Shown: positions 35,457 through 47,792, counted from the first letter of the stretch. The stretch: DNA of 64,000 nt from an uncultured Eudoraea sp. (GCF_947260015.1 NZ_CAMYOM010000008.1:1-64000), one strand, 5' to 3'. A program made the numbers and translations. The notes: a model not told the origin generated them from the letters alone.

Positions 35457-37868
35457 TTAATTTGAAATTAAAGTTTGGGTGTCGATTACAGCGTCGGTTT
35501 TAATGTCTGATTGCAAATAGTTTAAACTGTGGTAGTTGCCTGCTGCCCAATCGTCTATAAAATTATCGTAATATTTACTGCCCGGATTACCAGATTGACC
35601 TCCGGGATAAATTCCCAGAGCAGTTGGTGGTGAGCTCATCTCCACAATCATTCGCCATGAAGGACCATGATTTTTTTTGGCTGCGTTCACAATGTTTCCA
35701 CCACCCCCAATTGGCAGGTTAAACCTTGAAAATGCAGGTAAGGCCTGTAATAAATGACCAACATAGGTGCTCTTATAGGCATTCCAGTTATAATCTCCAT
35801 TTTCAGCTTTCCAATCCATTAAGGATTTCGCTGCTTTTTTGAAACTGATTAGGAATAGATCTTTAGCGGTTTCGGTTTCAGGTGTTTCTACAATATCCAT
35901 AAATTCATCCTTGCCTTTGGTTTTTAGTAAGTGAATGGTTTGGTAGGTGAATGGTTTATCCAATGCAACATTATCAACATCGTATTCATCCCAAACCAGA
36001 TCATAGAGTTTGTTCCACCAATTACTCCAAATACTTGGTCCCAGTTCCTCTATATTATTGTTAAAGTCCCATGATTTTACTTCGTTGAATATGTTTAACT
36101 CCTCTGCGGTGAGCGTAGATGAGTCCATATTTTTAAAAATATAGGGTAGGAGTTCCGCTGCCTTAAGGTTATAATTATTATTGTGTAAATCCTTGAAATC
36201 CTGAATATTGAAAGTGTCCTTAGAATTAAAAAAGTTATTGATTACACGGTTTCTGTAGGTTTCGTAGCCATCGTTATATACATAGAACGGATAGGATTCA
36301 TCTACAGGATGCTGATTTGCGGAACTCACAAAGCCACGCTCCGGATTTTTGGTATGGGCATTAAAAGGTTGTGGGATAAAACTTTGCCAGTCGTGCTTTG
36401 GATTGCTGCCATCCATTAAAAATTTGCCTTGTCCTTTCCATTTATTGGGCAGTTTTCCCTGAACCCAAATAGCGATATCACCTTCTGTAGAAGCAAAGAC
36501 AAAGTTTTGTGCCGGGGCTGTATAATGTTTGAGGGCATTAACATAATCATCATAATTTCTTCCTTTGTTGAGCTCTAAAAATGTCCTTTGATTGTTGCCC
36601 CCCATATGGCCCGACCATTTCATGGCATAGCCGGCAAGTTTATTGTCACCCATAAAGTTTTTATCATAAGCCACAGGGCCATGATGGGTATAACATACAG
36701 AGTCAATATAAGCGGCTTTACCCTTTATTTTAATTTCTTCAACTCTAAAACTCACAGCTTTCCAATCATCACCATATTTGTATTGTTTACAGCTTTCGTC
36801 TTTAAATTGAATCTTGTACCAATCCAATACATCTCTGGTAGCGTTGGTTTCTCCCCATGAAATATGATTGTTAAATCCTGAAATTATACCCAGAGCTCCG
36901 GGCAATGTGGCGCCAAAAGCATTATGGGTTGGGGTACTTAATTGCATCACAAACCAAATAGAAGGGAGGTTTAGTCCCAAATGCGGGTCGTTTGCCAAAA
37001 TAGGATTTCCAGAATAGGATTTTTGACCAGAAATGGCCCAGTTATTACTGCCATTAGCAGGATTTGGCTTGTCTAAGGTTTTTGAAATAGAGTCGAGTGG
37101 TAATTCACTTTCTGGTGTTTCAGTTATAGGCACATCAATAAAACTCCAATCAGTTCCTTTAGGAATAATAGGATCTATGACATCAAAAAAATCGGGATAT
37201 AATAAATCAAAGCGTTCTTTCCCAAACATCCGCAATGCATTGGTGTATTCTAAATCAGAATCTCCTCCGGCCAAATCCTTGGTCATATACATCAATAACA
37301 AAGCTGTTTTTTTTATCGTCCAGGGTTCTGGTTGATAATCGAGTAGTTTATACTCAATAGGAAAGTCTTTCGGCTGTAGTTGGTTTATGTAACTATTTAC
37401 ACCTTCTGCATAAGCCTCTAAAAAAGCCGTAGTTTCAGGGTCTTCTTTGATCTTTTCAATGGCCCGGTCGGCGCCAAATCCCATTCCGCGTCTACGCTGC
37501 TGACGGTCGTAATTTAAAGCAGCTTCGCCAATAATTTCAGATAACCGACCTGCGGAGGCATACGTCTGGAATTCCATTTGCCAGAGTCGGTGCTTAGCCG
37601 TAATATAACCCTGGGCCCTGTATAAATCATTTTCATTCTGAGCAAAGACGTGTGGAATTAGCTGTGCATCGTAATGCACGGTAACCTTGTCCTTGAGTCC
37701 ATCAATGGAAACAGTTCCCGTAATGGTTTCATCAGTTTCATTTTGCCAAACACCGGTTGAGGGATTTAAAAATTTTCCGATGGGTGGAATAGAACCAAAC
37801 TTATTGTTCAGGCCATAAAAAATAGATGCTGTAAGAAGAAGAGAAAGTGTAAACTTCAGGTATTTCAT
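35457..37868 (-). CDS. Penicillin acylase family Ntn hydrolase
   Basis: This 803-residue exported protein has an N-terminal signal (FTLSLLLTASIFYGL). Family features are a prepro segment VPSIW-like HVFAQNENDLYRAQGYITA and the autoprocessing site GSNNWAISGQK, with the nucleophile Ser at about residue 274. LANDPHLGLNLPSIWF follows it. Homologues cleave penicillins or N-acyl-homoserine lactones, so it could act on bacterial signals; the substrate cannot be read from sequence. It is followed without a gap by a small membrane protein. Confidence 0.88.
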   Translation of the reverse strand: MKYLKFTLSLLLTASIFYGLNNKFGSIPPIGKFLNPSTGVWQNETDETITGTVSIDGLKDKVTVHYDAQLIPHVFAQNENDLYRAQGYITAKHRLWQMEFQTYASAGRLSEIIGEAALNYDRQQRRRGMGFGADRAIEKIKEDPETTAFLEAYAEGVNSYINQLQPKDFPIEYKLLDYQPEPWTIKKTALLLMYMTKDLAGGDSDLEYTNALRMFGKERFDLLYPDFFDVIDPIIPKGTDWSFIDVPITETPESELPLDSISKTLDKPNPANGSNNWAISGQKSYSGNPILANDPHLGLNLPSIWFVMQLSTPTHNAFGATLPGALGIISGFNNHISWGETNATRDVLDWYKIQFKDESCKQYKYGDDWKAVSFRVEEIKIKGKAAYIDSVCYTHHGPVAYDKNFMGDNKLAGYAMKWSGHMGGNNQRTFLELNKGRNYDDYVNALKHYTAPAQNFVFASTEGDIAIWVQGKLPNKWKGQGKFLMDGSNPKHDWQSFIPQPFNAHTKNPERGFVSSANQHPVDESYPFYVYNDGYETYRNRVINNFFNSKDTFNIQDFKDLHNNNYNLKAAELLPYIFKNMDSSTLTAEELNIFNEVKSWDFNNNIEELGPSIWSNWWNKLYDLVWDEYDVDNVALDKPFTYQTIHLLKTKGKDEFMDIVETPETETAKDLFLISFKKAAKSLMDWKAENGDYNWNAYKSTYVGHLLQALPAFSRFNLPIGGGGNIVNAAKKNHGPSWRMIVEMSSPPTALGIYPGGQSGNPGSKYYDNFIDDWAAGNYHSLNYLQSDIKTDAVIDTQTLISN

Positions 37869-38077
37869 AAGCGGAATTAATTAGGGTTATTACAATACTA
37901 AATAAATGCAAATGCCAGCTGTAAATATTGTTTGAGATCAATTTCAAAAAGAAAAGTTTACCAATTGTACGAAAGTAAGAAACCTATCTCTTATCATTAC
38001 TAAAAGACCTGAATTCTCCGTTTTAGGTTTTAGCTTAAAAATTGTATACCTAACATGTCGAAACTTAGCTACAGTTT

Positions 38078-38659
38078 TTATTCCGCTTTCAGATAAGCCT
38101 CTTTCAACCAATCTCTTAGTTCACCATCAATTTGAGACACTTCCGATAATTTCACGCGATGTGTGCACATAGATCCAAATGGACCGGAATTTTCAAGACG
38201 GTCTGTTGTTGGTTTGTCTTTTATTTTTAATCCCAAATCAATTCTCGTTTTGGTAGAAGGCTGTATTAGGGCGAACTGTTTTTTTCTAATAACGCTAACG
38301 CTTGCTTTTTTCGGGCTTATTGTAACATCCTCTCCAAAGCTTTCAACAATGGATAAGAGTTTTTTGTAAATGGGCATTAAATCTTCTTTCCCTTTATATT
38401 GATTCTTTACCAGATCGGCCGGCGGAGTGTTTTCTTCTTTTGACAGTGTAACAATAGTGTTGGCAAAACCATGTGTTACTTGGTGTTCTTTCTTTAGGAA
38501 GTTAACAGCCTCAGAATGTTTAGTGAACGACTTTTGTTTAAGTAGCGATTTCCAATCATCTAATGATTTCCCGGTTTTATCGGGCATATTGTCAATCATT
38601 GTTTGCAGTGCTTTGTCCATAGTTGGTGTTTTTTTCTTTGTTAATGGTCTTCCGGGCAT
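38078..38659 (-). CDS. DUF4287 plus DUF5655 protein
   Basis: This 193-residue protein has an N-terminal DUF4287 part (TMIDNMPDKTGKSLDDWKSL, VNFLKKEHQVTHGFANTIV). A C-terminal DUF5655-like part follows (YKKLLSIVESFGEDV, FALIQPSTKTRIDLGL). A start at ATG 38620 (MDKALQTM) would be the family-typical one; the longer frame adds 13 residues. Function is unknown. It is monocistronic. Confidence 0.82.
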   Translation of the reverse strand: MPGRPLTKKKTPTMDKALQTMIDNMPDKTGKSLDDWKSLLKQKSFTKHSEAVNFLKKEHQVTHGFANTIVTLSKEENTPPADLVKNQYKGKEDLMPIYKKLLSIVESFGEDVTISPKKASVSVIRKKQFALIQPSTKTRIDLGLKIKDKPTTDRLENSGPFGSMCTHRVKLSEVSQIDGELRDWLKEAYLKAE

Positions 38660-38854
38660 GGTCTGCTCTACACATTTTACATATTCAGAAGTATCATTAT
38701 CAATAGTCTTCTAAAGTAGTGAATTTGCACCTTAGTTTCAAATCATCTGAAGCCGTATGGAATAAACGGTTTGATAGTTTGAATTTCCTTTGATATGCTT
38801 TTTAAGTTAATCAATTTTAAGACATTTTTGACCTATAAGGGTTATGCATTGGTC

Positions 38855-38869
38855 ATAGTTATTTTCTAT
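38855..38869 (+). promoter_or_regulatory. OxyR-like half-site upstream of katG
   Basis: ATAG (38855-38858), seven bases, then CTAT (38866-38869) matches the ATAG-N7-CTAT core of OxyR sites. A further CTAT lies at 38833-38836, 33 bp (three helical turns) before the second CTAT. A possible -7 box TATTTTTA lies at 38902-38909. This would explain peroxide induction of katG; binding is inferred. Confidence 0.4.
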
Positions 38870-38920
38870 TAGAATCCAACTTATATGAGCAAACAAATGA
38901 GTATTTTTACTATTCTATAA

Positions 38921-41197
<2,277 letters not shown>

Positions 41198-41232
41198 TCT
41201 TGGTTTAAACTACCAGAATACCTATAGAAGTT

Positions 41233-41263
41233 AAAGGTGGTCCTGTATTGGACCACCTTTTTT
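41233..41263 (+). terminator. Terminator of katG
   Basis: A perfect 11-bp stem (AAAGGTGGTCC at 41233-41243 and GGACCACCTTT at 41250-41260) with a 6-base loop runs into a T tract. It lies 35 bases past the katG stop and may also work for the convergent bestrophin-like gene. Confidence 0.9.
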
Positions 41264-41281
41264 GCTATAAGGAAAAAGCTA

Positions 41282-42337
41282 TTAGAATTGAGTGTGATGT
41301 TTTATGGCGAATTGCTCTGGAATTTCTTTTTCAGATTCTCCCAAATTTTCTCTGAGGTCAATTTCAATTCCTCTTGCAATTGTTGAAATTGGAACATCAT
41401 TGGCGGTGCCTTCAAAAGGATTTTCTCCGGTTCTGCCTATTCTTTCCATAGTATGGAAAATCCAGGCTACAATGACATAAAAAGGAATTGAAAACCAAAC
41501 AAACAGTTTTCCGATAAGAGGACTTTTAGTTATAAGTTCATTGCCAATTTCGGCAAATTGTGGCACCAGGGCCAGAGGAAGTAACAAGACAAAAAGCCAC
41601 ATAAAAAAATGATTGAGTGTTGCAAAATGTCTAGGATAAGGAAAGTTTTTAATTCGTTCACTCTTGCCTTGCAGCGTAAAAAATTCCTGAATAACCCCTT
41701 CCAGTTCTAAAAAGGAAAATTCCCAAATTACCCCTTTTTCTTTGAGCTGCCTTAGATGATGGGATTGCAGGTACAATAATGCCGTTTGCTTATTACTCTT
41801 GCCCATAATATATTCATAATCACTTTCAGATATATACGGTTTTAGGTCCTCATCTAAAGTAGAATCATGTTCGGGTGGACGAGTATCCCATTCTTTGTTT
41901 GTCCTATGGTGCACAGACGTTTCCCAGGGTTTAGATGCGCGCATGGCATATCGCAAAGCCGTCATCCAGGCTATATGCCTATAGGTCAATGTTTTAATTT
42001 CTTTTTGGAGTTCTGAATTTTCTATTGGTGTTTTAGCGTATTCATTGTTAACCATGTCCTGAACAAACACCCCAAATGTTCTCGAAGTATTTACGATTCC
42101 TCCCCAAATTTTTCTGGCTTCCCAGATTCTGCCATAGGCTGCATTATTTTGAAAACCAATAACAAACGCCACTGCTGTCCCAATTAAAGCTAAAGGTGTC
42201 CATGGAATTTTTAACCACTCCAAATCCAAAAAATAATAAACGGCTACCCAGGAAATTATAATAGCAAAAAATAATAATGTTTCGAAGCGGGTCCACCAGG
42301 CCATTTCAAAGGCAGTGTAGTTTTTTTTAGTGTGCAT
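41282..42337 (-). CDS. Bestrophin family membrane protein
   Basis: This 351-residue protein has two N-terminal helices (about residues 20-38 and 45-62). GFQNNAAYGRIWEARKIWGGIVNTSR is a signature of bacterial bestrophin-like anion channels. Two further helices follow around 235-255 and 270-290. Family members conduct anions, and bacterial homologues may conduct cations. The gene converges on katG. Confidence 0.87.
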   Translation of the reverse strand: MHTKKNYTAFEMAWWTRFETLLFFAIIISWVAVYYFLDLEWLKIPWTPLALIGTAVAFVIGFQNNAAYGRIWEARKIWGGIVNTSRTFGVFVQDMVNNEYAKTPIENSELQKEIKTLTYRHIAWMTALRYAMRASKPWETSVHHRTNKEWDTRPPEHDSTLDEDLKPYISESDYEYIMGKSNKQTALLYLQSHHLRQLKEKGVIWEFSFLELEGVIQEFFTLQGKSERIKNFPYPRHFATLNHFFMWLFVLLLPLALVPQFAEIGNELITKSPLIGKLFVWFSIPFYVIVAWIFHTMERIGRTGENPFEGTANDVPISTIARGIEIDLRENLGESEKEIPEQFAIKHHTQF

Positions 42338-42501
42338 AATTCAAATTTCTAAATAATTGTTTCAATAAGCTACAAGATTAATCATTTCTATATTACTTCG
42401 GGGTAAAGCCCGTTTAATGAGGATTATGTTTTTTTAAATAGTAAGAATTGCTCATTTTATAAAGCGCTGCATACAATCAGATTCTATGAGATTCTATAAT
42501 T

Positions 42502-43059
42502 TTAGCTGTTGGCCTCAAGTTTTTTCCCTATTCGTTCAATAGTTTTCCAATTTCGGGTGGTAATATCCTTTCCGAAATATTTCTCCATAACTTCCATTGC
42601 TTTTGGTGTTCTTGATACCGAAAGGTCCAGAACACTAAAGATGGTTTTGTCGCTTTTTCCGATTATTATGTATGCGTTATCAGAACTTTTCCAGGGCAGT
42701 TCCAATTTAGTGCCATCATTCATTCGCAAAAATGATACATATAATCTAATATCTTTGGTAAGTTTTACATCTTTGAACGGATTATTACTCAATAATTTAT
42801 AAATCATGTCAGATTTTCTAATTATAGTTGGAATGGAGAATCCAAACGTTTTTTCCAAATGCTCTGAAACCTTCTTTTCAAGGCTGGAGATACTTTCACA
42901 GGTTGAATCAAAGATTATGTTGCCCGAATTTAATAGAGTCACTATGTTTTCAAGTTCCAATTTTTGTAACTCCTTTTTCAGCTCAGCCATTGGAACTTTA
43001 TGGTGACCACCAACATTAATTCCACGTAGAAACGCAACATATTTTACTGAATTTTTCAT
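42502..43059 (-). CDS. DUF1697 family protein
   Basis: This 185-residue protein has the signature YVAFLRGINVGGHHKVPMAELK at its start, plus NSGNIIFDS and SRTPKAMEVMEKYFGKDITTRNW. DUF1697 proteins are common and uncharacterised. It has no signal peptide. A palindrome at 43092-43105 lies 33 bases upstream and may be an operator. Confidence 0.88.
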   Translation of the reverse strand: MKNSVKYVAFLRGINVGGHHKVPMAELKKELQKLELENIVTLLNSGNIIFDSTCESISSLEKKVSEHLEKTFGFSIPTIIRKSDMIYKLLSNNPFKDVKLTKDIRLYVSFLRMNDGTKLELPWKSSDNAYIIIGKSDKTIFSVLDLSVSRTPKAMEVMEKYFGKDITTRNWKTIERIGKKLEANS

Positions 43060-43091
43060 TCAATGTAGTTTTTACTTAAATCTCAGGATGT

Positions 43092-43105
43092 ACCTCCTAG
43101 GAGGT
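43092..43105. promoter_or_regulatory. 14-bp perfect palindrome upstream of the DUF1697 gene
   Basis: ACCTCCTAGGAGGT is its own reverse complement and sits about 33 bases before the DUF1697 start. It could be a repressor or dimer-binding site. There is no second copy noticed in the window. Confidence 0.3.
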
Positions 43106-43285
43106 CACTTGTACAATTTAGTAAGTTTTGAGCAATTTTGAATTTTTCTGAACATTCTCCGTTGCTATTATAGGTTTTGTTATCAAATGTTCTTATTGTT
43201 TTTTACCATGTCCCTTTTTCCCACAAATCCAAGAAGGCAGCTGCGGATAAACCTAAAAAATCTACCAAAAAGTGAGCAAATATTG

Positions 43286-44836
43286 TTAGCGGTAGTTATC
43301 CTTTAATTCTTTCATCATATTCTTATAGAATATTTTAGCTTTATCATTCGGTGATTTGCATAAGTATATCTTAGTTCCATTTTCTCTGAAATACTTATTA
43401 TCAATTGTTTTAATAAGTGTAACTTTTTCAAATAATTGCGGCAGGCGAGTGTCGGGATTTATATCATTTCCTAAATCTGAATGAATATAAATGACATAAT
43501 CTTTTGAGATGCTGTCGGGAGCCCAAAACACAAAGCTTCCATTGGGTGAAATGGGTTGTGGAATTCCAATTTCTTTACCATAGAACATCACGGCACCGGC
43601 TTGTCCGTAGTGATAACAATAAATATCACAATTGTCTTCATTCTCTTCACCCAGGCTTATATATATCTCCTTAACCACTTCACCAATCTCTTTCCAACCT
43701 GTCATATCCGCCATATCCTGGGGAATATCGTGATCAACACCATCCTCCCATCTAAAAGCTCCCTTATTGTTAACCTTATCTGGCGTTATAAAAGGAATCC
43801 CATCAACTGAGAGCGAAACATATAATGAAAAAAACATTGATATCACCAGGAAGCTGTAAACGTAGCTCGTGTATTTCTTAACGTACTTCTCTATAAAATA
43901 TGACCCGAACACAAACAGAATGGGATAAATACCTAATGTATAATAGGGTTTACCACTTCCTGCCAATAGTAAAAGAATAAGAAATATATAGATATAGCCA
44001 AACAACCTATACTGCTTTTCTTTTCTATAAAATAACAAAATGATCAAGGCAAGAATCCAAATTAAAAGAGCTTGAATATTCATTAAAAATTGCGCTATAA
44101 TAAAATCTGAAGTTCGAACATGAATAAGTTGGGTTTCCCGAAGTTCTGTCATGTGCTGTAAAACGGGCCAGCTATTTTCATATTGCCAAAATAAGTTTGG
44201 AGAAATTATGGTTAGTCCTATGACTAAAGCCATTATGAAATACCTGGATTTATACAAATACCTGTATTTCGATAGTATTAACGAAAATGCAAAGGCCGCA
44301 TAAAAGAACACAATCGAGTATTTATTCAGAAAAGCAAAACCGAAGACTACAGCGATCCACAGCCAGATTTTAGGATTGTTGCGTGAGATCATCCTAAGGA
44401 TCAAATATCCGGATAATAACCAGTAAAAATGATTAAAGGCAACTGGTTGAAAAAGAGCATTGGTGTGCAGGAATGAGGGAGAAAGTATGTAGGCAAGACT
44501 GGCAAGTACGATTGCCTTTTTTTTACCACCCAATTCTTTAATAAACAAGCCAATTATAATGAGATTTAATGCGCCAATAAGTGCAGGAAAAAACCTTAGG
44601 CCAAATACTGTATTACCGAAAATTGATGTAGCCAGTTTCCCGATGACAGCAATTGATGGAGGTACCGAAACATAACCCCAGGCAAGATGTTCACTCTGTG
44701 CATAATAGAGATAGGCATCCCTGTGTAATTCAAAGTTAGAGACAGTAAAAAAGTGAATAAGAAGCTTTGCTAAGGCAAAAATTAATATCAATTGCCATTC
44801 AGCAGAAATATTGAGTCTTAATCTGGCTGGTTTCAA
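43286..44836 (-). CDS. GT39-like dolichyl-phosphate-type glycosyltransferase
   Basis: This 516-residue GT-C fold protein has about ten transmembrane helices. The conserved first-loop acidic motif is present as ELHRDAYLYYAQ. FFPALIGALNLIIIGLFI and further helices follow, and a soluble C-terminal domain starts near residue 345. Family members transfer sugars from a polyprenyl-phosphate donor to lipid or protein acceptors outside the membrane. There is no neighbour to identify the acceptor. It lies 39 bases from the next upstream gene. Confidence 0.85.
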   Translation of the reverse strand: MKPARLRLNISAEWQLILIFALAKLLIHFFTVSNFELHRDAYLYYAQSEHLAWGYVSVPPSIAVIGKLATSIFGNTVFGLRFFPALIGALNLIIIGLFIKELGGKKKAIVLASLAYILSPSFLHTNALFQPVAFNHFYWLLSGYLILRMISRNNPKIWLWIAVVFGFAFLNKYSIVFFYAAFAFSLILSKYRYLYKSRYFIMALVIGLTIISPNLFWQYENSWPVLQHMTELRETQLIHVRTSDFIIAQFLMNIQALLIWILALIILLFYRKEKQYRLFGYIYIFLILLLLAGSGKPYYTLGIYPILFVFGSYFIEKYVKKYTSYVYSFLVISMFFSLYVSLSVDGIPFITPDKVNNKGAFRWEDGVDHDIPQDMADMTGWKEIGEVVKEIYISLGEENEDNCDIYCYHYGQAGAVMFYGKEIGIPQPISPNGSFVFWAPDSISKDYVIYIHSDLGNDINPDTRLPQLFEKVTLIKTIDNKYFRENGTKIYLCKSPNDKAKIFYKNMMKELKDNYR

Positions 44837-44875
44837 TTTATTATTCTTCCCCTTTTTGAATTTCTTAAATCGATT

Positions 44876-45295
44876 TTAATTCTTAGACTTCTTAATTATT
44901 GCAAGTTTTCCGCCTATCCAAGCCATTGGAATATAAGCAAATGCAAGGTCTGTAACCACAAACCAAGTTGGTGCAGGGAGCATTAAGCTGGCAAGAACTC
45001 CACCAATCAGGAATAATACTCCAATACCAAGAGCAAATTTCATCTTGTGGTTTGTTGCAATCAACCCGGCAATAACAGCTCCAATCAAGGTGCCTAATGC
45101 GTGTGCTAAAAATGGGAATATAAAATATTTAAAGTCTAATGTAGGCATTACGTTCGCTAAAGCCTCCATATCATTTGGGTCAATACCTTCAATCGGAAAT
45201 GCACCATGACCAATTTTGATCAGACTTAAATTAATAACACTTCCAATTAACCATCCTGCTATTACAGCTAAAATATTTCTAATTATTGGGTTCAT
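44876..45295 (-). CDS. Four-helix membrane protein of unknown function
   Basis: This 139-residue protein has helices at about residues 5-27, 55-77, 84-105 and 108-130. The first half of the loop contains GAFPIEGIDPNDMEALA. The pattern is shared by small Bacteroidota membrane proteins of unknown function. It is the last gene before the first cassette repeat at 45322 and lies at the likely edge of the array. Confidence 0.68.
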   Translation of the reverse strand: MNPIIRNILAVIAGWLIGSVINLSLIKIGHGAFPIEGIDPNDMEALANVMPTLDFKYFIFPFLAHALGTLIGAVIAGLIATNHKMKFALGIGVLFLIGGVLASLMLPAPTWFVVTDLAFAYIPMAWIGGKLAIIKKSKN

Positions 45296-45321
45296 AGTTA
45301 CTGTTCTTGTAGTTTAATTAT

Positions 45322-45450
45322 ACCAAACGCCTTTGTATATGAAAGGTAGCGGGTTTCTACTTACAAATTTTCAGTTTAAAACTGACCTATACTTTATTCA
45401 TTTTATTTCGTTTAAGCACCAAAATCTCAATTTTTATATACGTTGTCAGC
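45322..45450 (-). repeat. attC-like element 1
   Basis: Left end CCAAACGCCTTTGTATATG and right end TATACGTTGTCAGC are inverse copies (129 bp total). It directly follows the M1 peptidase stop at 45481 and marks the left edge of the array. Confidence 0.6.
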
Positions 45451-45480
45451 TACTTTTGTTCAATTAATTATTTAATAAAA

Positions 45481-47625
45481 CTATTTTTTCTGCCCAGTGA
45501 CTGTAATTCCAAAGGCCTCTATTTTGATCTCAATCCCTACTACTTTTCCTGCTTCCTCTTTAAAATTTATTTCCATTGCACCGTCTGTTGTTGTAAAATT
45601 ATTTTTATCTATCGGCAATAAGTATCCAGAAAATCCGGAACGTGTTATTTTAAAAAAGAAAATCCCTTCTTTTTCAGTAATGATCGCTTCAACAGGAAAT
45701 TCATTTACCTTATACACACCTAAAACTCCTTTATTTAAATCAAGTTTTTTATAGCGCTCGGCCAGAGGAGGAAAATAATTGTCCAGCTCATTAAAATCCG
45801 GAAAGTCAGAATTTAGCACAAAGGACTCTACTTGTTTTTCATTCGGGATTCTTATAGACAACCTCTTGTTGTCATCTTGCCATGTAGATGAACCAATAAT
45901 AGTAGAATACGTTTTAGGTTTACCATTTATTTTAGTTTGGTATTCAACATTCACACTAACAGGTACAGGTCTTTCTCCGAGCCTCTTCACTACAAGTTTA
46001 CCATTCTTATAGGACTCGATAGCCACATCGGGATAACCCATTTTAAAATACCAAGACTCCCAAAGCCAGCTAAGATCTTCCCCGCTTACATCTTCAAAAG
46101 TGTAGAAAAAATCATAGGGCGTGGGTGATTTCTTAGCCCATCGGCGAATATATTCTCTAAATACTTCCAGAAACTTTTCTTCACCAAGATGCTGATAAAG
46201 AAGCGCATAGGTAAATCCCGGCAGGGCGTAAGAGTGATATCCATAATTGTTACCCATATACTGCGAAGAGGTTACAGTTGGCAAATCGCCAATAGTCCCA
46301 ATGGTACTTTGCATGCCAAACTTAAAACTGGAGTAAAATGAAGCAGTATTATCCTCATCTGAAAAATATTTGTGTGTAACCAGGGCGGTAATAAAGTCGG
46401 CCCAGCCTTCGTCCATCCAGGCAAATCGTCTTTCATTAATTCTCACATACATTGGGAAATAAGTATGAAACATCTCATGGATAGTTACTCCTTTGCCCGG
46501 GCCATCATTATTGGCCATCATCGGAAATTCCATACCTCCACCTCTAAGACCAATAAATGTAGTGAATGACGGATATGGATAGGGGATGCCGGGAATATCT
46601 TCTGAGAAGTGTTTCATTGTCTTTTGCTGAACAAGAGTCACTTCCTTGTAGTCTTCCTCTTTTGCCATAGGATAGGCTGTACTGATTAGCACATCATTGC
46701 CCGATACCTTCTGAGATAGAGCATCCCATAGAAAATGGTCACTCATAGCAAATGCAAAATCCGAAACTTCGGTAGCCTTATAATTCCAGGTGTTACTTTT
46801 TAACTCTAAATTGGTTAAGTCCTCTTTTGTTACCACCTTAACAAGCTCGGTTGAAGTCTTTGCTCTTATGTATCGCTCGTGGATTTTTGAAGGGAGTACC
46901 GCTGAGCTATTTTCCAGGGTCCCTGTTGCCCAAACCAGAAAATTATCTGGTGCGGTAATGTTTACATCAAAATTCGCCAGGTTATTATAAAACTCTGTGT
47001 CGAAGGTGTAGTTGATTCTATCCCATCCAAAAATGTCATCATATACTGCTATTTGCGGATACCAATAGGCAACAAAGAAAGAGGTACTATCTATGGCTCC
47101 TGTTCTTCTTACTGTAAGCGGCACCTTTTGTTCCCATTGAAAACCTAAAGTCACCTCACCTCCGGATTTTAGAGGTTCCGTTAAAGTTATGATTAGATTC
47201 GTGCCTGATCTTTGAACCATACCTCTGTTGGTCATATCATATTTCTGGCCATTGACGGTAAGTTCTTTTATGTTGACTCCTTCCCCAATATCCTTTTCAT
47301 TTACTGACATTCCCCTTGCATTTCCCTTTTTGAAAACATCATAATAGAGACGGACAACTATTGTGGGTAATTCGTCTGGGCTATTGTTTTTAAAAACGAC
47401 TGTTTCTTTTCCATCGATTGCTCTTGTTTCGGGTGTAACAACAACATCTATTTCATATGTTACTCTATTTTGCCAATATTTAATTCCGGGTTTACCATCT
47501 TTTGATCTCGTATCATTCTTATAGGCCTCCTGAATTTCTTTTGGAATGTGAAGCTCACTTTGAGCATTAATAAGATACGTGGTCAACAAAAAACTCAATC
47601 CGATAAGTATTGTTTTTATTTTCAT
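45481..47625 (-). CDS. M1 family metallopeptidase
   Basis: This 714-residue exported aminopeptidase-like protein has a signal peptide (LIGLSFLLTTYLINAQ). The zinc motif HEMFH (about residue 382) is followed 18 residues later by Glu in DEGWADF, the HExxH-x18-E gluzincin pattern. The exopeptidase motif GxMEN is replaced by GGMEFP, so the amino-terminal specificity may differ. A C-terminal beta domain follows. It is the first gene carried inside the element-bounded array and sits before attC-like element 1. Confidence 0.9.
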   Translation of the reverse strand: MKIKTILIGLSFLLTTYLINAQSELHIPKEIQEAYKNDTRSKDGKPGIKYWQNRVTYEIDVVVTPETRAIDGKETVVFKNNSPDELPTIVVRLYYDVFKKGNARGMSVNEKDIGEGVNIKELTVNGQKYDMTNRGMVQRSGTNLIITLTEPLKSGGEVTLGFQWEQKVPLTVRRTGAIDSTSFFVAYWYPQIAVYDDIFGWDRINYTFDTEFYNNLANFDVNITAPDNFLVWATGTLENSSAVLPSKIHERYIRAKTSTELVKVVTKEDLTNLELKSNTWNYKATEVSDFAFAMSDHFLWDALSQKVSGNDVLISTAYPMAKEEDYKEVTLVQQKTMKHFSEDIPGIPYPYPSFTTFIGLRGGGMEFPMMANNDGPGKGVTIHEMFHTYFPMYVRINERRFAWMDEGWADFITALVTHKYFSDEDNTASFYSSFKFGMQSTIGTIGDLPTVTSSQYMGNNYGYHSYALPGFTYALLYQHLGEEKFLEVFREYIRRWAKKSPTPYDFFYTFEDVSGEDLSWLWESWYFKMGYPDVAIESYKNGKLVVKRLGERPVPVSVNVEYQTKINGKPKTYSTIIGSSTWQDDNKRLSIRIPNEKQVESFVLNSDFPDFNELDNYFPPLAERYKKLDLNKGVLGVYKVNEFPVEAIITEKEGIFFFKITRSGFSGYLLPIDKNNFTTTDGAMEINFKEEAGKVVGIEIKIEAFGITVTGQKK

Positions 47626-47650
47626 AATTATTTATTTATTCTCCAATTGT

Positions 47651-47780
47651 TGTTAATGTTCCTATATGTGAAAAGTATCATTTTTTTATTCGCTCTTCTT
47701 TCGGTTAAGCCTGTGCTTTGAATTTATATATTTTTTCATTTAAGTATAGATTCTGACCTTATTAATACGCGGCGTTGGAA
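47651..47780 (-). repeat. attC-like element 2
   Basis: Left TGTTAATGTTCCTATATGTG and right TTAATACGCGGCGTTGG are partial inverse copies (130 bp). It lies between the M1 peptidase start and the five-gene block that ends at 47793. Confidence 0.5.
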
Positions 47781-47792
47781 TTTCATCATTTT

